Part shown: piece after piece, positions 9,223-20,000 of the stretch
Position numbering within the stretch: position 1 is the first letter of the stretch
Layout: each line of letters opens with the position of its first letter
NCBI GenBank assembly: GCA_004151065.3
Contig: NWUY0304438601.1
Coordinates: 1-39,417, forward strand
Length of the DNA stretch: 39,417 nucleotides
Direction: 5' to 3'
DNA from: Larix sibirica
Taxonomy: Eukaryota > Streptophyta > Pinopsida > Pinales > Pinaceae
Program-made: the position numbers and the translations under genes
The notes under the pieces: model-generated
What the model was told of the DNA's origin: nothing
The model's database searches: none
Seen by the model: only the letters and a program-made list of their open reading frames with translations

Positions 9223-11134
9223 CTTGTCCCGAGGAGGAGATGCCCCGGACTTCAAAAAGAGGAGGATAGTTTTTTAGCCAAGAATATGTTTTCAATATAA
9301 CCGCCGGTCCCAAGTATCCAAGCGGAGTAACCAAGCCCATCTGAGTAAACCCAAGTTTAGTATCCGAGTATAGTGGTCGTAGTGGCAATTACTTTCTGTC
9401 TTACCTTATGTCTAAGAGTTGGAGCAACACTTTGAGCACCTGAAGTAATCCCGGAGAGCAAGATCATTAAAGGGTATAGTTTAGTAAAAATAATCTCCAT
9501 TTTATATTGCCCTTATTATTTTACTTTAACCCATCTGAACCCCTAAGAACGAGGTTTCATTTAGCTGCCAAAATTTGAAATTAGACTAAATGGACATACA
9601 TATAAACTCCATCTTATCAAAATTGACATCCACTGGATTTATTTCCTTGCCTAACGAATGCTAGGCCTTTATCGGATATGGAAGAGTAGGGGAACCTCCC
9701 ATTTGGTGGGGTATTGAAAACACATGCATGAGTTAACATATTTAAGAAACATATAGTACCGGGTGTAGAAGGAGCCTGGGTAGTTGTCAACAGGACATAT
9801 TCCCCTTGCCCCATCCACAGGGTATAGATAGAATAACGGAAGCTTATAGCGATTAGAGTAGTACTGACTGCATAGACTCTTTAGGCTGTCTCTAAGGTCT
9901 TACTCTACAGGCTACTACGGAAAAGATATAAAAAACTAAAGAAAAAGGCAAGAACTACAGCTAGAAGTCTCATTTCAAAAACTATTGGGTTGGAGAGTTC
10001 ACTACAGCTAATTAGGCAGTAATTTCCATACTGGTTGTGAAGGGCTAAAAGATTCAATTAAAAAGGTGAAAGCCATTTATGAGCCTTTATAAGCCTTTGC
10101 AGGAGTTGCATTTGGCTTATTATATGTAGACATGATGAGATAGGGTTTTGCAAGGTCGTAAGGGAAAGGGAGTGTCAGGATCTATATATCTCTGATATAA
10201 CGTTGGATTTCAAATAGTAGTATTCGGTCGATCTTTCATGGCTCTAACTAAGGAGGATGGACTGTGTACCCTTAGTCGTACTACCTAATTCCTAGGTACG
10301 TGAGAGTGATTTCCCCGAGTGTTGTGCTCAGTGTACAATAGGTACCGATGATAAAAAGGCTATCTAAGTGTGGTCTCAGGTATGCCTATAATGACCCGAG
10401 CAATTGGATCAAGCTAGCAAGCATCAATCGTTCCAGCATGTGAAACGTCGTAAAAAGCCTTTATTCCTAAATAACAAAAAGGAAATCCAATTAGAGATAG
10501 GCTGCCTATGAGCATCATGGCATAATAACCAGGACCCGTTATTTATTGTAAAGAGGCAACAGTTGATTATATTGCCATTTTCTAGCACTCTATGGACACT
10601 TTGTTACCTTAGATGGAGATGAATATTTGGCCCAAGCGGAAAGAAGAAAGAACCAGATATTCTGGCGCTACAGCTCAATGATCATTGACAGCCATAACGA
10701 AAAAGGTCTTGATCAACGAACGCATGCATGTAGAGGATTTTCGCTAAATACGCTTCGCTTGGATGGATGGAGGGATTGATGGATCAATGGATAGACGGAG
10801 GGGGATAGGAAGAGATTGATCTCTTTGGTGGTTTGGTGTAAGTGCATCGGTATGGTTGGGATGGCTCGTGAGGTGGGTCTCGTAGATATCCTCGATTGGT
10901 TCTAGATCGAAGCAATCAGTCAGTGAGAAATTAATAATAAATAAATTGGGAGTGTATCAGTTGGCTTCTTCATTTTCGCACCTTGCTCGGTTCCTCGACC
11001 AGCAAGCGTCCGTGTTCGTCTAGCGAGCAAGAAGCACGTAAGTAATCCAATCCCGCTCGCTGGTTCTTACTTATTGCAGCCCGTTCATTCTTATCCCATA
11101 CAGCCAGGCGCTCAGCCTAAAATCCATTGATCCA
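9223..11134. other. 1.9 kb gene-free interval
   Basis: No gene or RNA recognised. Frames at 9206-9388 and 9617-9814 (minus) are short and motif-free. CGCTTCGC lies at 10750-10757. TGGATGGATGGAGGGATTGA-type short repeats occur at about 10760-10800. Confidence 0.5.
9467..9503 (+). repeat. TTAAAGGATATAG dispersed repeat, copy 2
   Basis: It reads ATTAAAGGGTATAGTTTAGT, then AATAATCTCCATTTT, with the same order of blocks as copy 1, which lies 279 nt upstream. Confidence 0.7.
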
Positions 11135-11500
11135 ATGCATCCGTACCAGCCAGCCCAAGAGCCTAGCCAGCTTTGTACCACTATTTCGTTGCTCAGAAAG
11201 AGATGCCGTTCGTTGGAAGCAGATGTGACGCCTACTCGCCTTCCCCTACTCTCGATCTCTACCCAGTCCACCACCCTATTCTCTCGATTCGTGCATCAAT
11301 TTGGAGTAAAAAGTCGAGCTCATATCCGAATCGGGCCGGGCTTGAAGCTATCAATTGCTAAGCCTGGAGAAAGGGAGATGCTCGGAGATAGCTCTCAATT
11401 GCTGTCATGCCTTACTTGTGAATTCAAGAATATTGAAGATAATAGCATCGCTAAGCCTTGCTTGGTGGAAGGGTCAGAGATCACTTTGCTAGCTTGCTAA
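11135..11500 (+). other. 121-codon open frame, unrecognised
   Basis: ATG at 11135, stop at 11498-11500. The peptide is rich in Ser, Leu, Arg and Pro (MHPYQPAQEPSQLCTTISLL at its start), with no transmembrane run or domain that I know. A second plus frame (11173-11361) and a minus frame (11071-11274) overlap it, so three frames are open over the same DNA. That argues for stop-poor composition rather than a gene. Repeated GCTAAGC/CTAGC words in its 3-prime part continue into the following repeat field. Confidence 0.2.
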
Positions 11501-11504
11501 GCTA

Positions 11505-11710
11505 AAGGGTTGGTTGACTAAGCGATAGCGGTCGAGAGCTGCTTACTAAGCCTAAGTAAACAGGTAACTAGTCATACAGTAACTAAACTGGTTGTCAGTG
11601 CCAGAGCAGGTAACTAAGATGGGTCATACAGTCAGTGCTGTTATCTAAGTAATACAGTAACTAATAAAGTGCCCCAACTAAGACAGGTTGGTAACTCAGT
11701 CACTAAGACA
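11505..11710 (+). repeat. degenerate TAACTAAG / GTCATACAGT array
   Basis: CAGGTAACTA occurs near 11560 and 11610, GTCATACAGT near 11571 and 11624, and AGTAACTAA near 11578 and 11655. CAACTAAGACAGG and CAGTCACTAAGACA follow. The unit is roughly 10-12 nt with many indels. Stops occur in every frame because of the repeated TAA. Confidence 0.65.
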
Positions 11711-11965
11711 AGAAATCGCTAGGTAAGCAAGCAAGAAGGAGAGGCGGCGTTGTGAGGTGATAGAGAATGCGAACATGTCCTATTATCGGGAGTGGAAAAT
11801 GGGAGTCAATAGGGTTTCTTGATCTTCTTGGAGCATCTTGGAAGAAGAGGAGGAGGACGTCTTGCCTTGGAGATACTGCTGTTGGGGTTTTTTTGCACTT
11901 CAAGTAGCTATGGTTTGTTGACTTAACCCGAGCTATGGAATCCCCCTGTACTTGATGGGACCGCA
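11711..11965. other. gene-free interval upstream of the gypsy relic
   Basis: A minus frame of 88 codons at 11703-11969 overlaps the beginning of the gag-like piece. It has no motif and is taken as chance. Confidence 0.4.
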
Positions 11966-12250
11966 TCACTTGGTGATTTCTTAGATGAATTGGAGTTCAA
12001 GGTTCCTGAAGAACGCGGAGTTCCAACTTTGGATGTTGTACTGAAGAGTACCTCTGCTAGATGGTGGGTTACTCACAAGGAAGACCTACCCACTTGGGAA
12101 TAAGTTCATCCTACCATGATCCATAGGTTTGTATCTCCCCCTGAGTTTAAGATTAAGAATGTAGTTTTAGTTAAGGGAAAAGAGGTATTCTTTATAATTT
12201 TGTATGAGATGATGATAAACCCCTTCCTCCGTGGAAAACTGTGTTCATAA
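11966..12250 (+). pseudogene. Ty3/gypsy gag-like fragment
   Basis: One frame runs from 11966 to a TAA at 12248-12250, with a single internal TAA at 12101-12103. The peptide includes DFLDELEFKVPEERGVPTLD, then KSTSARWWVTHKED, then HPTMIHRFVSPPEF. The ARWW-T-HK and W-x-H-P-MIxRF pattern resembles the capsid-like core of plant gypsy gag proteins, which form the virus-like particle. The next part (VVLVKGKEVFFIILYEMM, then NPFLRG) is not clearly gag and may be from the gag-pol junction. It is followed in the same orientation by the RT relic, so both probably come from one inserted element with internal loss. The family call is from memory of motifs and is less certain than for RT. Confidence 0.6.
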
Positions 12251-12690
12251 ATGGTAGAATGAGGGACTAGAACAGTGCTTATGGGTTCATAAATTGGTAC
12301 ATAACCTTAGGTCCATTCCTTGAGCATGGTACTTACATGAGGAAGCGAGAAGACAGACTAGGAGAAGGGTTGTATTGCAAACATAGTTTTGTACAAACTT
12401 ATCCTGTGTGGGGAAGACCCATGAAGTAACCACAACCCTCAAGTATATTAAGCAGTTACTATTCACCGATACATTGAAGCCTACAGTCCCTCCTATAATG
12501 TATATATACCACCGAGAGTTGTTTACCCCCCAAGAGTCATTTGAAGAGATACGCTTTTCTTTATGTTGTGCGAAAGTGGAAAAGAGTGAGGAGGAAGATA
12601 ATAACTTGTCATACCTACACCATCTGAGTTAAAAGAATCAGAAGGGACCGAAGAAATTAAGGAGGATAGTAAAGGTGGAACCAAGAAGCG
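12251..12690 (+). pseudogene. scrambled gypsy gag-pol linker
   Basis: About 440 nt lie between the gag-like and RT pieces with stops in all frames. A 74-codon frame at 12408-12632 is open but has no family motif. Given its position it should hold protease and spacer remnants, but I see no DTGA/DSGA-type protease active-site triplet. This is a positional inference only. Confidence 0.4.
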
Positions 12691-13588
12691 TTATTATTAG
12701 CTCGTGAAGCTGTGGAAGATTAATATTAGAACTAATGAGCAGCCTAATATTGCATCTATTGATGATTATTGGGATGATCAAACCATGACAGAAATTGAAT
12801 CTTTGTTGCGGGAGTATGAAGATCTGTTTCCTAGGAGCTTTACTTAATTAAAAGGGATCAAAGGGAGTCTAGGATAAATGAAAATTGAGCTCTGGCCAAA
12901 TGCTAATCCTGTTAAACATAAACCCTATCATCTTAATTATTAAGTCAAGGATAAAGTTAAGAAAGAAATTAATCTCATGCTAGCTATACGATTTCTATTT
13001 CTCGTAGAAGAATCAGATTGGATTATTCCTATAGTAATCTAGGATAACAAGGATTCAAATGATATCAGAGTGTGTGTTTATTTTCGTAGCCTCAATTCAG
13101 CCTATGTATGTGATCCTTTCCTGACTCGTTTCAGTGATGAAGTGTTAGATCAAGTTGTAGGAAGAGAAGCCTACTCATTCGCTAATGGATTCTCAGGTTA
13201 CCATCAGGTCAGAATTGTAGAAGAGGACAAAAAGAAAAACACCTTTGCTATAAAATGTGGGTCATTTGCCTATAAAGTGATGCCCTTTGGTTTGAAGAAT
13301 GCACCTATGGTGTTCTCTAGAATTGTTATCGCATCTTTTACAGAGAATATCCACAAGTTCTTAAAAGTATATATAGATGATTGGATTGTGTATAGCTTAT
13401 TAAAAGAACATATTGCTCTTCCAAGGTTGATGCTAGATAGGTGTATACAGTTGCAAATTTCTTTGAATTTGAAAGAATGTATGTTCTACACACCCTTTGG
13501 TACCTTGTTGGGACATATTGTATGGAGAGGTGTACTGGTGGACCCAACTAAGATTGTAGTCATGTTGATGCGGGGAAAATTCCCTTAG
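12691..13588 (+). pseudogene. Ty3/gypsy reverse transcriptase relic
   Basis: A single uninterrupted phase runs to the TAG at 13586-13588, broken only by four stops (12845, 12875, 12941, 13040). There are no frameshifts. Before RT comes MTEIESLLREYEDLFPRSFT. The RT palm then shows VKKEIN, VEESDWIIPIV, VCVYFRSLN, SFANGFSGYHQV, FAIKCGSFAYKVMPFGLKNA and KVYIDDW. The catalytic YxDD pair is kept (Y-I-D-D near 13370-13382). The first catalytic aspartate, normally in the D-G-F-S-G-Y-H-Q block, is Asn (AAT codon). The part after GLKNAP is followed by a thumb-like FGTLLGHIVWRGVLVDPTKI and ends before RNase H and integrase. In a live element this enzyme copies the RNA into cDNA. This copy is dead: stops, one lost catalytic residue and a missing C-terminus. 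C-to-U editing could not rescue TAA stops. The flanks are mitochondrial-type spacer upstream and AT-rich DNA downstream. Confidence 0.92.
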
Positions 13589-14480
13589 TCAACTAGGGGA
13601 GATGCCCGGTCGAAAGCCCGCCCAATTAGGCTCTCTTCCATTTGGGGTAGCAAATCCCACCGGTATGCAGGCCCGGTTGCCACTCTAAGTTTAAGATGTT
13701 TGCTTTCGAAAGCGTTGTTCCTAAAATGCTCTAAGTTCCTAAATGCAGTTCTAATCTAAAAACAAAAGAACAAATCTACTCCAAACTAATATATTCGAGC
13801 TCGGAGCTAAGCTAAACTGAGAATCGGGAACACAGCAAATGCATCGTTTAAGTAAGTAAGATATTCATAAACCAAATAACACATGAGCCCTGTCTCATCC
13901 ACCAAGATGACTAATTGTATGTAATTAAGCAATGAGCACTCAATGGATGAAGATCCCCAGGTTTATCTGCAAACAAGCAATGGAAAGTACTGGCATCATA
14001 GCTACATAGGACAATGGATTAAACCAAGTGACTAATAAGCAAAACATTAACCAATACACATTAACATGAATACTCAATAAACTTCAAGTAATTCACAAAT
14101 GATTTCCAAGGAAGCTTTCACATCCACTTCAACTTATTTGTATTCTTGAAAAATGAGTTTACAAGAGAGCACAAAGAAGCAAAATCCCTTTTAATGAGGT
14201 GAGCATTAAAATATATAGGCTAGGCCTTGTGACCCTTGGCCTTCTAGCTTCTGTGACTCTTGAGCTACCCTTTCTAATTTATAAATTACATAAAAGGAAA
14301 CTTTGGGCTTTCCCTTTTGTCCTTATCCTAATTTCATCTTATTCACATTTTTATCTTATGTGCCACCTAGGATCTGCCACATGTACAATTTTTACTTTTA
14401 TGACACATAAGATGACCACATGCCATGCTTCCCTTTTCAGTTTTTATTCCTTTGGAAGATCTTCAACAGTAACGATTCTC
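13589..14480. other. AT-rich, nuclear-looking tract after the RT relic
   Basis: No gene. The first 100 nt are GC-rich (CCCGG and GGGAAAATTCCC words). From about 13700 the DNA resembles nuclear retroelement or intergenic DNA: long A-rich runs, AAGAAGCAAAATCCC, and CTTTTGTCCTTATCC. A 95-codon frame at 14199-14486 is Leu/Phe/Ser-rich and unrecognised. It may be part of the same transfer that brought in the gypsy piece. Confidence 0.4.
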
Positions 14481-15250
14481 ACTTAAGATCATGTTCGAGG
14501 CAGTGTGACAAGTGAGATACACCATCAACTCTTGCTACCTCGCATTTTTTGATGAAGGATCTTCCAGGAAGCAATTGGCGCAGACTGTTTGGTCTCGATG
14601 CTTTATGGATAATATTTTGCAATGACCATATCTCACGACCATACAGTATAAAATCATGGATCATGTGATCAACAAAAATTGAATTGAAGGTGATGATCTT
14701 CTACAGTATCTCCCTCTTTGCATCTTAGTTTACATTTTGAAACCGAGGCATTATGTCCAGTTTACTTTCATCAACCTGCTCACTGTTGTAAAATGATCCC
14801 AACAGCTAATCAGCGCAACTTTTTAACTTCAGGGATCCTACCGGAACCAACTTTGAATAACTCTGTTATTAACTTTGTTCCCTTTGCGACAGCGACTGCT
14901 CTTGGCTCGAATCCACATCCATGGATACAGATTTTGCCATCAATTCATCCTGATGTTCATTCGATCTGGATACAACTGAGGACTTGATGGTTGTTGCATG
15001 TAGATTTTTTTTCTTTTTTTTATCGATCCTCGTAGCTCTATCCCCTTTACATGCTCCTCGATATATCATCGGATCTGAAACAGAGGAGAATCTGTATGAC
15101 CAGGGGCACTTGCATAACTTTGAGTCAAGTGTATTTATGCGCATACAAGTGTTTTATTTGATCCTTTTCCACTGCTGCATGTGTAATCTTCTATGTTTCT
15201 TCATTCTTGACTCAATCCTCAACAGCTATCCATTGTTTAGATTTTAGAGG
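14481..15250 (-). other. possible nuclear gene fragment (unrecognised)
   Basis: On the minus strand, 15144-14869 encodes 91 codons. The middle is basic and polar (GDRATRIDKKKKKN), followed by SNEHQDELMAKSVSMDVDSS and QEQSLSQREQ. Further along the same strand, 14664-14479 encodes 61 codons with HDFILYGREIWSLQN, HKASRPNSLRQLLPGRSF and EVARVDGVSHLSHCLEHDLK. Both peptides have a soluble, gene-like composition unlike the repeat arrays. The first 22 codons of the former may lie upstream of a splice-like pyrimidine tract, but no clear intron borders are defined. I recognise no family. A nuclear exon pair or a retroelement piece are both possible. Confidence 0.3.
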
Positions 15251-15780
15251 TTTACACCTCGGAAATTTATCTACAACTCCAACCGGCACTTCCTCTTTTA
15301 CGAGCATTGACCTGTTTGATCCCTGTTTGTCCCTCCCCTGGATGCATAACGAGTAAATCGCTGTATTTGGCCTGTCTGCTGAACCACACCCATAAATAAG
15401 GTATTTTTCGAGTTAGCCCAGAGATGGCTTGCTGCCCTGCCGCCCACAATGTCTGCCTTCCTTGTTCCGCCTTTCCTTTTAAAGACGCCTTGCCTATGCC
15501 ATGCCATCGCCCCATCCCTGTCCTGCCCATTAAATAAAATACAATAAATGAAATTGTATGCTCTGCGCATTCACCTCACCACACCCAGAATGTGCCAAGC
15601 GGGTAAAAAGAATGTTCCAAGGCGGGTAAAAGGCGGATAAACCCTAAAACCCAATGATTTCATATCTCTAATCCAGGATATCATCAAAAGTAGTAAGGGA
15701 ATGGAGCCAATGTGCCTTAGGTTATCGGGCAGTTTGAGGACAGTTTATTTGAAATAAAAACTTGCAATATTATGCTGGCG
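15251..15780. other. gene-free interval with overlapping minus frames
   Basis: Two minus frames (15267-15530 and 15298-15570, 87 and 90 codons) overlap in different phases. Neither has a motif. A small direct repeat, AAGCGGGTAAAAAG and AAGGCGGGTAAAAGG, lies at about 15597-15642. Confidence 0.4.
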
Positions 15781-15930
15781 TGCTTTGATTTATGACTTGC
15801 TGGCGTGGTTGGAGTCCTTGCCGGGTGGTGGGAACGCTTGCTTATGAGTGGCGGCACTTATTGCTGAGCTTGCTGGCGGAGTTGGTCCCGTTGGCTATTG
15901 GTCCCGAGCAGGGAGAGGAAATCAGTCAAT
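15780..15930 (+). repeat. GCTTGCTGGCG degenerate repeat
   Basis: Variants GCTGGCGTGCTTT, CTTGCTGGCGTGGTTGG, GCTTGCTTATGAGTGGCGGC and GCTTGCTGGCGGAGTTGG occur within 150 nt, then TTGGTCCCG / TTGGCTATTGGTCCCG. It encodes the start of a 97-codon frame (15792-16085), which I consider incidental. Confidence 0.5.
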
Positions 15931-16079
15931 ATTTTGAAACAATAAGACCGGTCAGCATACCCGGTCAAATTCATACGTCGAGTAGGAAAGGAAAAGCAGT
16001 TTATGTGTGTGTGTTATTCCAGAAGTTGGGGCATGAAATAATACTTACCCAGCAGCCTTTCCAATTGAAACATATTTTA

Positions 16080-16600
16080 CTGTAGGAGTTCCTAAAGCAG
16101 TACCAAAAGAGTAGATCCTGTCTTTCCAGCCTATTCAGAAGTCCTAGCTATACCAGCTGAACCAGTTTATGAATCAGTCTTTGTAGGTGTTCCTAAAGCA
16201 GTACCAGTCTCAGTTGAAAGAACAGCATAACCAGTTTAATCAGTCTTTCCAGCCGAGCCGGTTGTTGAACCGGGATTTCCAGCTGAAGCATTCCAAACAG
16301 AAGTCCCAGCATAACCGGTTGAAGAAGCAGAACCAGCATCACTACTAGAAGTCCTAGCCAAAGCAGGAAAAGTAGCTCTTCCATCAGAAGGCAGTAGAAT
16401 TAACATCAATTGAAGTAGTCCCAGTTAAACCATTTGAATCAGCTGAGGCATTCCTAGCAGCAAAAGGAGTCCCAGCAGTTGAACCAAGAGCAGTTGAAGC
16501 GGCATTCCCAGGATCATCAGTTGAAGGAGCAGACTTCCCAGAAGCACCAGTTGAACTGGCTTTTTCATTTCCGGCATTCCCAAGAAAGATCATTTCCAGC
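16080..16600 (-). repeat. degenerate tandem array D (Gly/Ala/Ser/Thr-type on minus)
   Basis: Two adjoining minus frames, offset by one base near 16384, carry the array. From 16593 an open frame reads MIFLGNAGNEKASSTGASGK, then SAPSTDDPGNAASTALGSTA, then NASADSNGLTGTTSIDVNST. Beyond it a second phase reads GRATFPALARTSSSDAGSAS, then STGYAGTSVWNASAGNPGST, then TGSAGKTD, a stop, and TGYAVLSTETGTALGTP. Read one base out, the second half gives an open Leu/Met/Val-rich frame (16384-16193, 63 codons, for example PVMLGLLFGMLQLE), the same shadow effect as in array A. Motifs TGYA, STxxGSA and GNA are shared with arrays A, E and G. The low-complexity peptide is a plausible secreted or structural type, but there is no signal peptide or start context and stops interrupt it. 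Confidence 0.7.
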
Positions 16601-16943
16601 CTTGGCTCCTTTATTGGGTACTTGGATCCTCTGTCTCTGTGACCGTTGCTAATATGTTACCTCCTGTTTACCTAGCGTTGCTCGTTCCTGGGGCGTGAAG
16701 CGGGCTGTTGCAGTAGCGATAGGAGGGCGGGCAGTATAGTAAGTAGTAGAATAAGGGATAGGTATAGAAGAAGTATAGGATCCGCGTTTCTCGGGCGGAT
16801 TGGTCCTAATGACCTTCCTAATGTTCCATTACAATGCACGACTGCCAAAATGTATATATTTCTATTTCAAGCCTAATAGAAAGCTCCACACAATCTATCT
16901 ATACTGGCCCTAAGTATAAAGAGTAAGGGGCTACCGGCGGCTT

Positions 16944-16968
16944 CTTCCTTCCATCCTTCCATCCTTCC
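16944..16968. repeat. CCTTCCAT microsatellite
   Basis: CCTTCCAT is repeated at 16947-16954 and 16955-16962, followed by CCTTCC. Confidence 0.85.
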
Positions 16969-17770
16969 TAGGGTTCCAGGCTCATTCGGCTTCTCGCAAA
17001 ACAAAAAAGTGATCAGCTCTGTCCTCTCTGATTAACCCGAACTGTATCTCTTTCTGAAGCCTCAGCTGTGTGCTCTGCTGTGTGTGCTCTGCGGTGTCTT
17101 CCTTAAACAAATGGGTTTTTATTGGGGCTTCCCGTATTAATTGTGTATCCGGCTTCTAAGGTTATTGCGAAACAAATTGCTAAGATAAGGCTAAGCTTGT
17201 ACACTGGCTCCGGTCTAGAAACTAAACTAAACCAAAGTGACGCTTCTACAGTAGTAATCTGCCCTATGCGAAGGCTCCCCGGACTAATAATCTCCATTGT
17301 TACCAATCCTATATGTTTTTTTCCGGTGTAATTCCCAAAATAAATATGGGGGCAAGCGAAGCGATCAACCCCACCCAATAATACGGCGCTAGCGATCACC
17401 CTTAAATGAATAATCCATTGGTGTGTCCGGTGTCCTTCCTGGTTTCAAGTTTTAATGTAGGCATCGTGCTCTTCCACTCCAAGCGGAAATGGTTTAATGG
17501 AACCTACCCAACCTGCTGATGCTGGGGTATCTACTCCTCTACTGTATATAATACCGTCCTTTTTTCCCTGTGAGAAGCCTGCTCTATTTATTCTCGGCTT
17601 GCTGATCGCCGGCTGGCTGCTATGACATCAAAGTATTATCAATCTATTTTTCTTATTGAAAGCTGCTAATATATTTACCTCAAGAGGGGTAGGAGTCTAG
17701 GGTCGAGTGGAACCGTCGATAGAAGGTGTTTAAAATGGCCAATGAGAAGGGCGGAGCCGCTCTCCTTTAG

Positions 17771-17820
17771 TAGGAAGGGGAGGTTTTGAAAATGTCCTAA
17801 ACCAACCAAATGAATATGGT
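17771..17820 (+). repeat. GAGGTTTTGAAAATGTCC dispersed repeat, partial copy
   Basis: GGAAGGGGAGGTTTTGAAAA, then TGTCCTAAACCAACCAAATG, matches the 3-prime half of the copy at 38260-38340 (GAGGTTTTTGGAAAATATGT, then CCCAACCAAACGAACATG). Confidence 0.55.
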
Positions 17821-17869
17821 GGGAACTTAGTTTGTTCTCCTTCCTCTCGGCGAAGTGGGCAAAGGCCAT

Positions 17870-18360
17870 GAGACTCTCATGCTGCTGGTAACGCCCCCGA
17901 TGATAATAACCTATATACCACGATACCACGGACTCATTATGCTGGCTGTACGTTGTTATCGAACTGACTAACCTCACTAACAGGGCACGTGGTAACCTGA
18001 GCTCTCTATACCTGATATGGATGGACTCTTCTCATGCTGGATGTAACACGGACTTACACGAACTACTAAAACTGTTGTTATGACTGGCAGCTGCTCTGTA
18101 TGACATAGTAATGGATTTATCTGGTTATGCACTTGATACATCAAATCCAGTCTCGGAGATGCTAATTTTAATGATGTTGAATATCTTGACTCAACTCTAG
18201 CAGCAGAGAGGTAGTTAGGTACCCAATAGCCAAGTTGAAGTTGTTTTATAAAACTAGCTTTTATATGTTATATGGATTCCCATTATTAAAGCCTTATGCC
18301 TTAGGGTTTTTTATGACCTGACAATGATTGTGACTATCCAAGTACCGGGAGTGATAATGT
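17870..18360 (+). repeat. degenerate array around CATGCTGGNTGTAAC
   Basis: Recurring blocks: CATGCTGCTGGTAACGC (near 17879), TATGCTGGCTGTACG (near 17939), CATGCTGGATGTAACAC (near 18034), and TATGACTGGCAGCTGC, GTTATGACTGG, TATGACATAG. The spacing is irregular (about 60-95 nt). The motif TATGCTGG is the same word that dominates arrays A and D, so this may be a more decayed member of that class. Confidence 0.5.
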
Positions 18361-19380
18361 CTCAATGGATATGAAAACAAGCTGGCTATGGGGACCATAG
18401 TGTACTATGACTGGTCTAAAAGAAATAGATATTTCTTATTTAGTTACGTGGTATTTATTCATTTGGCAAGGACGTCTCAATGCGATATCGTATGTTAAAA
18501 CGTACATATCAAACGTATATTATGACTCACTCACCTATTGGCCTAACTCACCTGGATAGTGGGTGCCTACCCCTATGCTGTAGTATAACCTCTCCTATCT
18601 CGGTTGTGGAACCTCAGCAAGAGCAAGCTGTTTTGTTAGCCAGCTCACCTATGTGTTCTCGGCCAGCGGGATCTGACACACACAGTCTGGTGTCTGCGGT
18701 ATCACACGTATCTCTCTATATTGGTATCACTCCAGCCTCCTCATGGGGAATTCTCCTTTGTTAATATGGGTAACTTCAAATTGTAAATCAACGTGAGAAG
18801 CCATATTGTACATGCATCACTGTTAACACTGGGCTTTGTGCTATTGTGAAATATCCTAACGGACTGCCGCCACCTCATTAAAAACCCGTGTTTCGTACAT
18901 GTGTCCTGTAGGGTTAACGATGAGGGGAGTGAAATTAGGGTTCCGCAATAAAGAGTAGTAGGGTTCTACGATGAGGTCCCATGCTTTAGGTGAAACAATG
19001 ATGTGTTGGTGGACATTTAGGTTGGGTTGGACACGTACCCTATACAATATAATGCTCTGCTATATACCCTTGAAACCAATAAAGAAAGACCAATATATAA
19101 CCTCTAAGGAACCCATACTCTATTAACTCTCAGGAAAGGAAGGATCCCAGGAACCGAGAAAAAGGAAGAAGGTTTCGGGTTGTTGATCCTACCTATTTCA
19201 GTTTTCTACGATAGGGCTATTTCTGTTTTCTATTCCCTCTTTCAATTGGTTCAACTATTATATACGCGAAAACTCGTTTACTTTGAACCCCCTGGTAAGG
19301 GTATAAGCCGAATGTGCATATCATAAAGGTGGCATATCCAAATAAAGGTGACCGGAGGTTCAATACTCTTAACCGGAGGT
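18361..19380. other. gene-free interval
   Basis: Frames of 94 codons (18480-18764 plus) and 63 codons (18856-19047 minus) have no motif. A 16-nt near-repeat, AGGGTTAACGATGAGG at 18910-18925 and AGGGTTCTACGATGAGG at 18960-18976, has a period of 50. Confidence 0.4.
18467..18497 (+). repeat. GACGTCTC dispersed repeat
   Basis: CAAGGACGTCTCAATGCGAT, then ATCGTATGTTA. It is close to the family core, with ATCATATATG changed to ATCGTATGTT. Confidence 0.7.
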
Positions 19381-20000
19381 GGAGGATGGAGTATAGCCTA
19401 GCTTCATTCAGTCAACTATCCCAGCCAGCCAGGAGATCGAGATCGATATTTATTAGAGGATGGGAACTATTTAGAGAATGGCAACTATCCCTCAACTAGC
19501 CACTATCCCTTCAATCCAGCCTAAACAGGTCCAACTCCATAATGAAACTAGCCCTCAACGGCGGCATCTGATAACTAATCTGATCAGGGAGCCGGGGGTA
19601 ATGAAACCCGTGCGTTATATTATTCTTGTCTTCATCCTTCCTCACCTTAGTTGCTTTCCCTCTTTGTTTGTGATCGCTCATCTACGTAATATAGACCCTC
19701 GGATGGGACAATCAGATGGTAGGAGTCCCTTCCCTCAGATAGGATGGGAGGACAAGCTGCTAGTCTAGCCATCCAACTAAACTATATTCCGGAAGGAAGG
19801 TCCTCGGCCGCCAAGGTGTGCCTAATAGAACCAAACACACGTATGATAGAGCCAATAGAGCCAAAACGAGAGTCTGGAGCCAAACGAAAGTTTAGACCCA
19901 AACAACAAAGTAACTGTACTTATTATTATACCAGGTGCAACTACTAAGGCTAATGCAATTACTAAAGCTAATACTACTACATAAAGCTAATGGGTCCTGA
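19381..20000 (+). repeat. degenerate repeats around CAACTATCCC and AGAGCCAA
   Basis: 19400-19560 repeats CAACTATCCC(T)CA, ACTAGCC and CCAGCC. Around 19830-19890 CCTAATAGAACCAAACAC, ATAGAGCCAATAGAGCCAAA and GGAGCCAAACGAAAG repeat an AGAGCCAA word. Around 19940-19990 AACTACTAAGGCTAATGC, AATTACTAAAGCTAATAC and ATAAAGCTAATGGG repeat an ACTAAAGCTAAT word about every 20 nt. Three small arrays, each locally homogeneous. Confidence 0.55.

Larger units (their letters stand above)
16601..17870. other. 1.3 kb gene-free interval
   Basis: It contains a CCTTCCAT microsatellite (16944-16968), repeated GTGTGCTCTGC words near 17067-17095 and GCGAAGCG at 17356-17363. A minus frame of 98 codons at 17103-17399 (CFAITLEAGYTINTGSP) has an antiparallel 69-codon frame and no known motif. 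Confidence 0.45.

Noticed and set aside
11135-11500. 121-codon frame as a mitochondrial gene
   Set aside because: Overlapped by two other open frames, no domain, and its end grades into a repeat field.
15267-15570. Two 87-90 codon minus frames
   Set aside because: They overlap in different phases, have no motif, and composition explains them.
17103-17399. 98-codon minus frame with a hydrophobic stretch
   Set aside because: An antiparallel 69-codon frame overlaps it, no family is recognisable, and no start context supports it.
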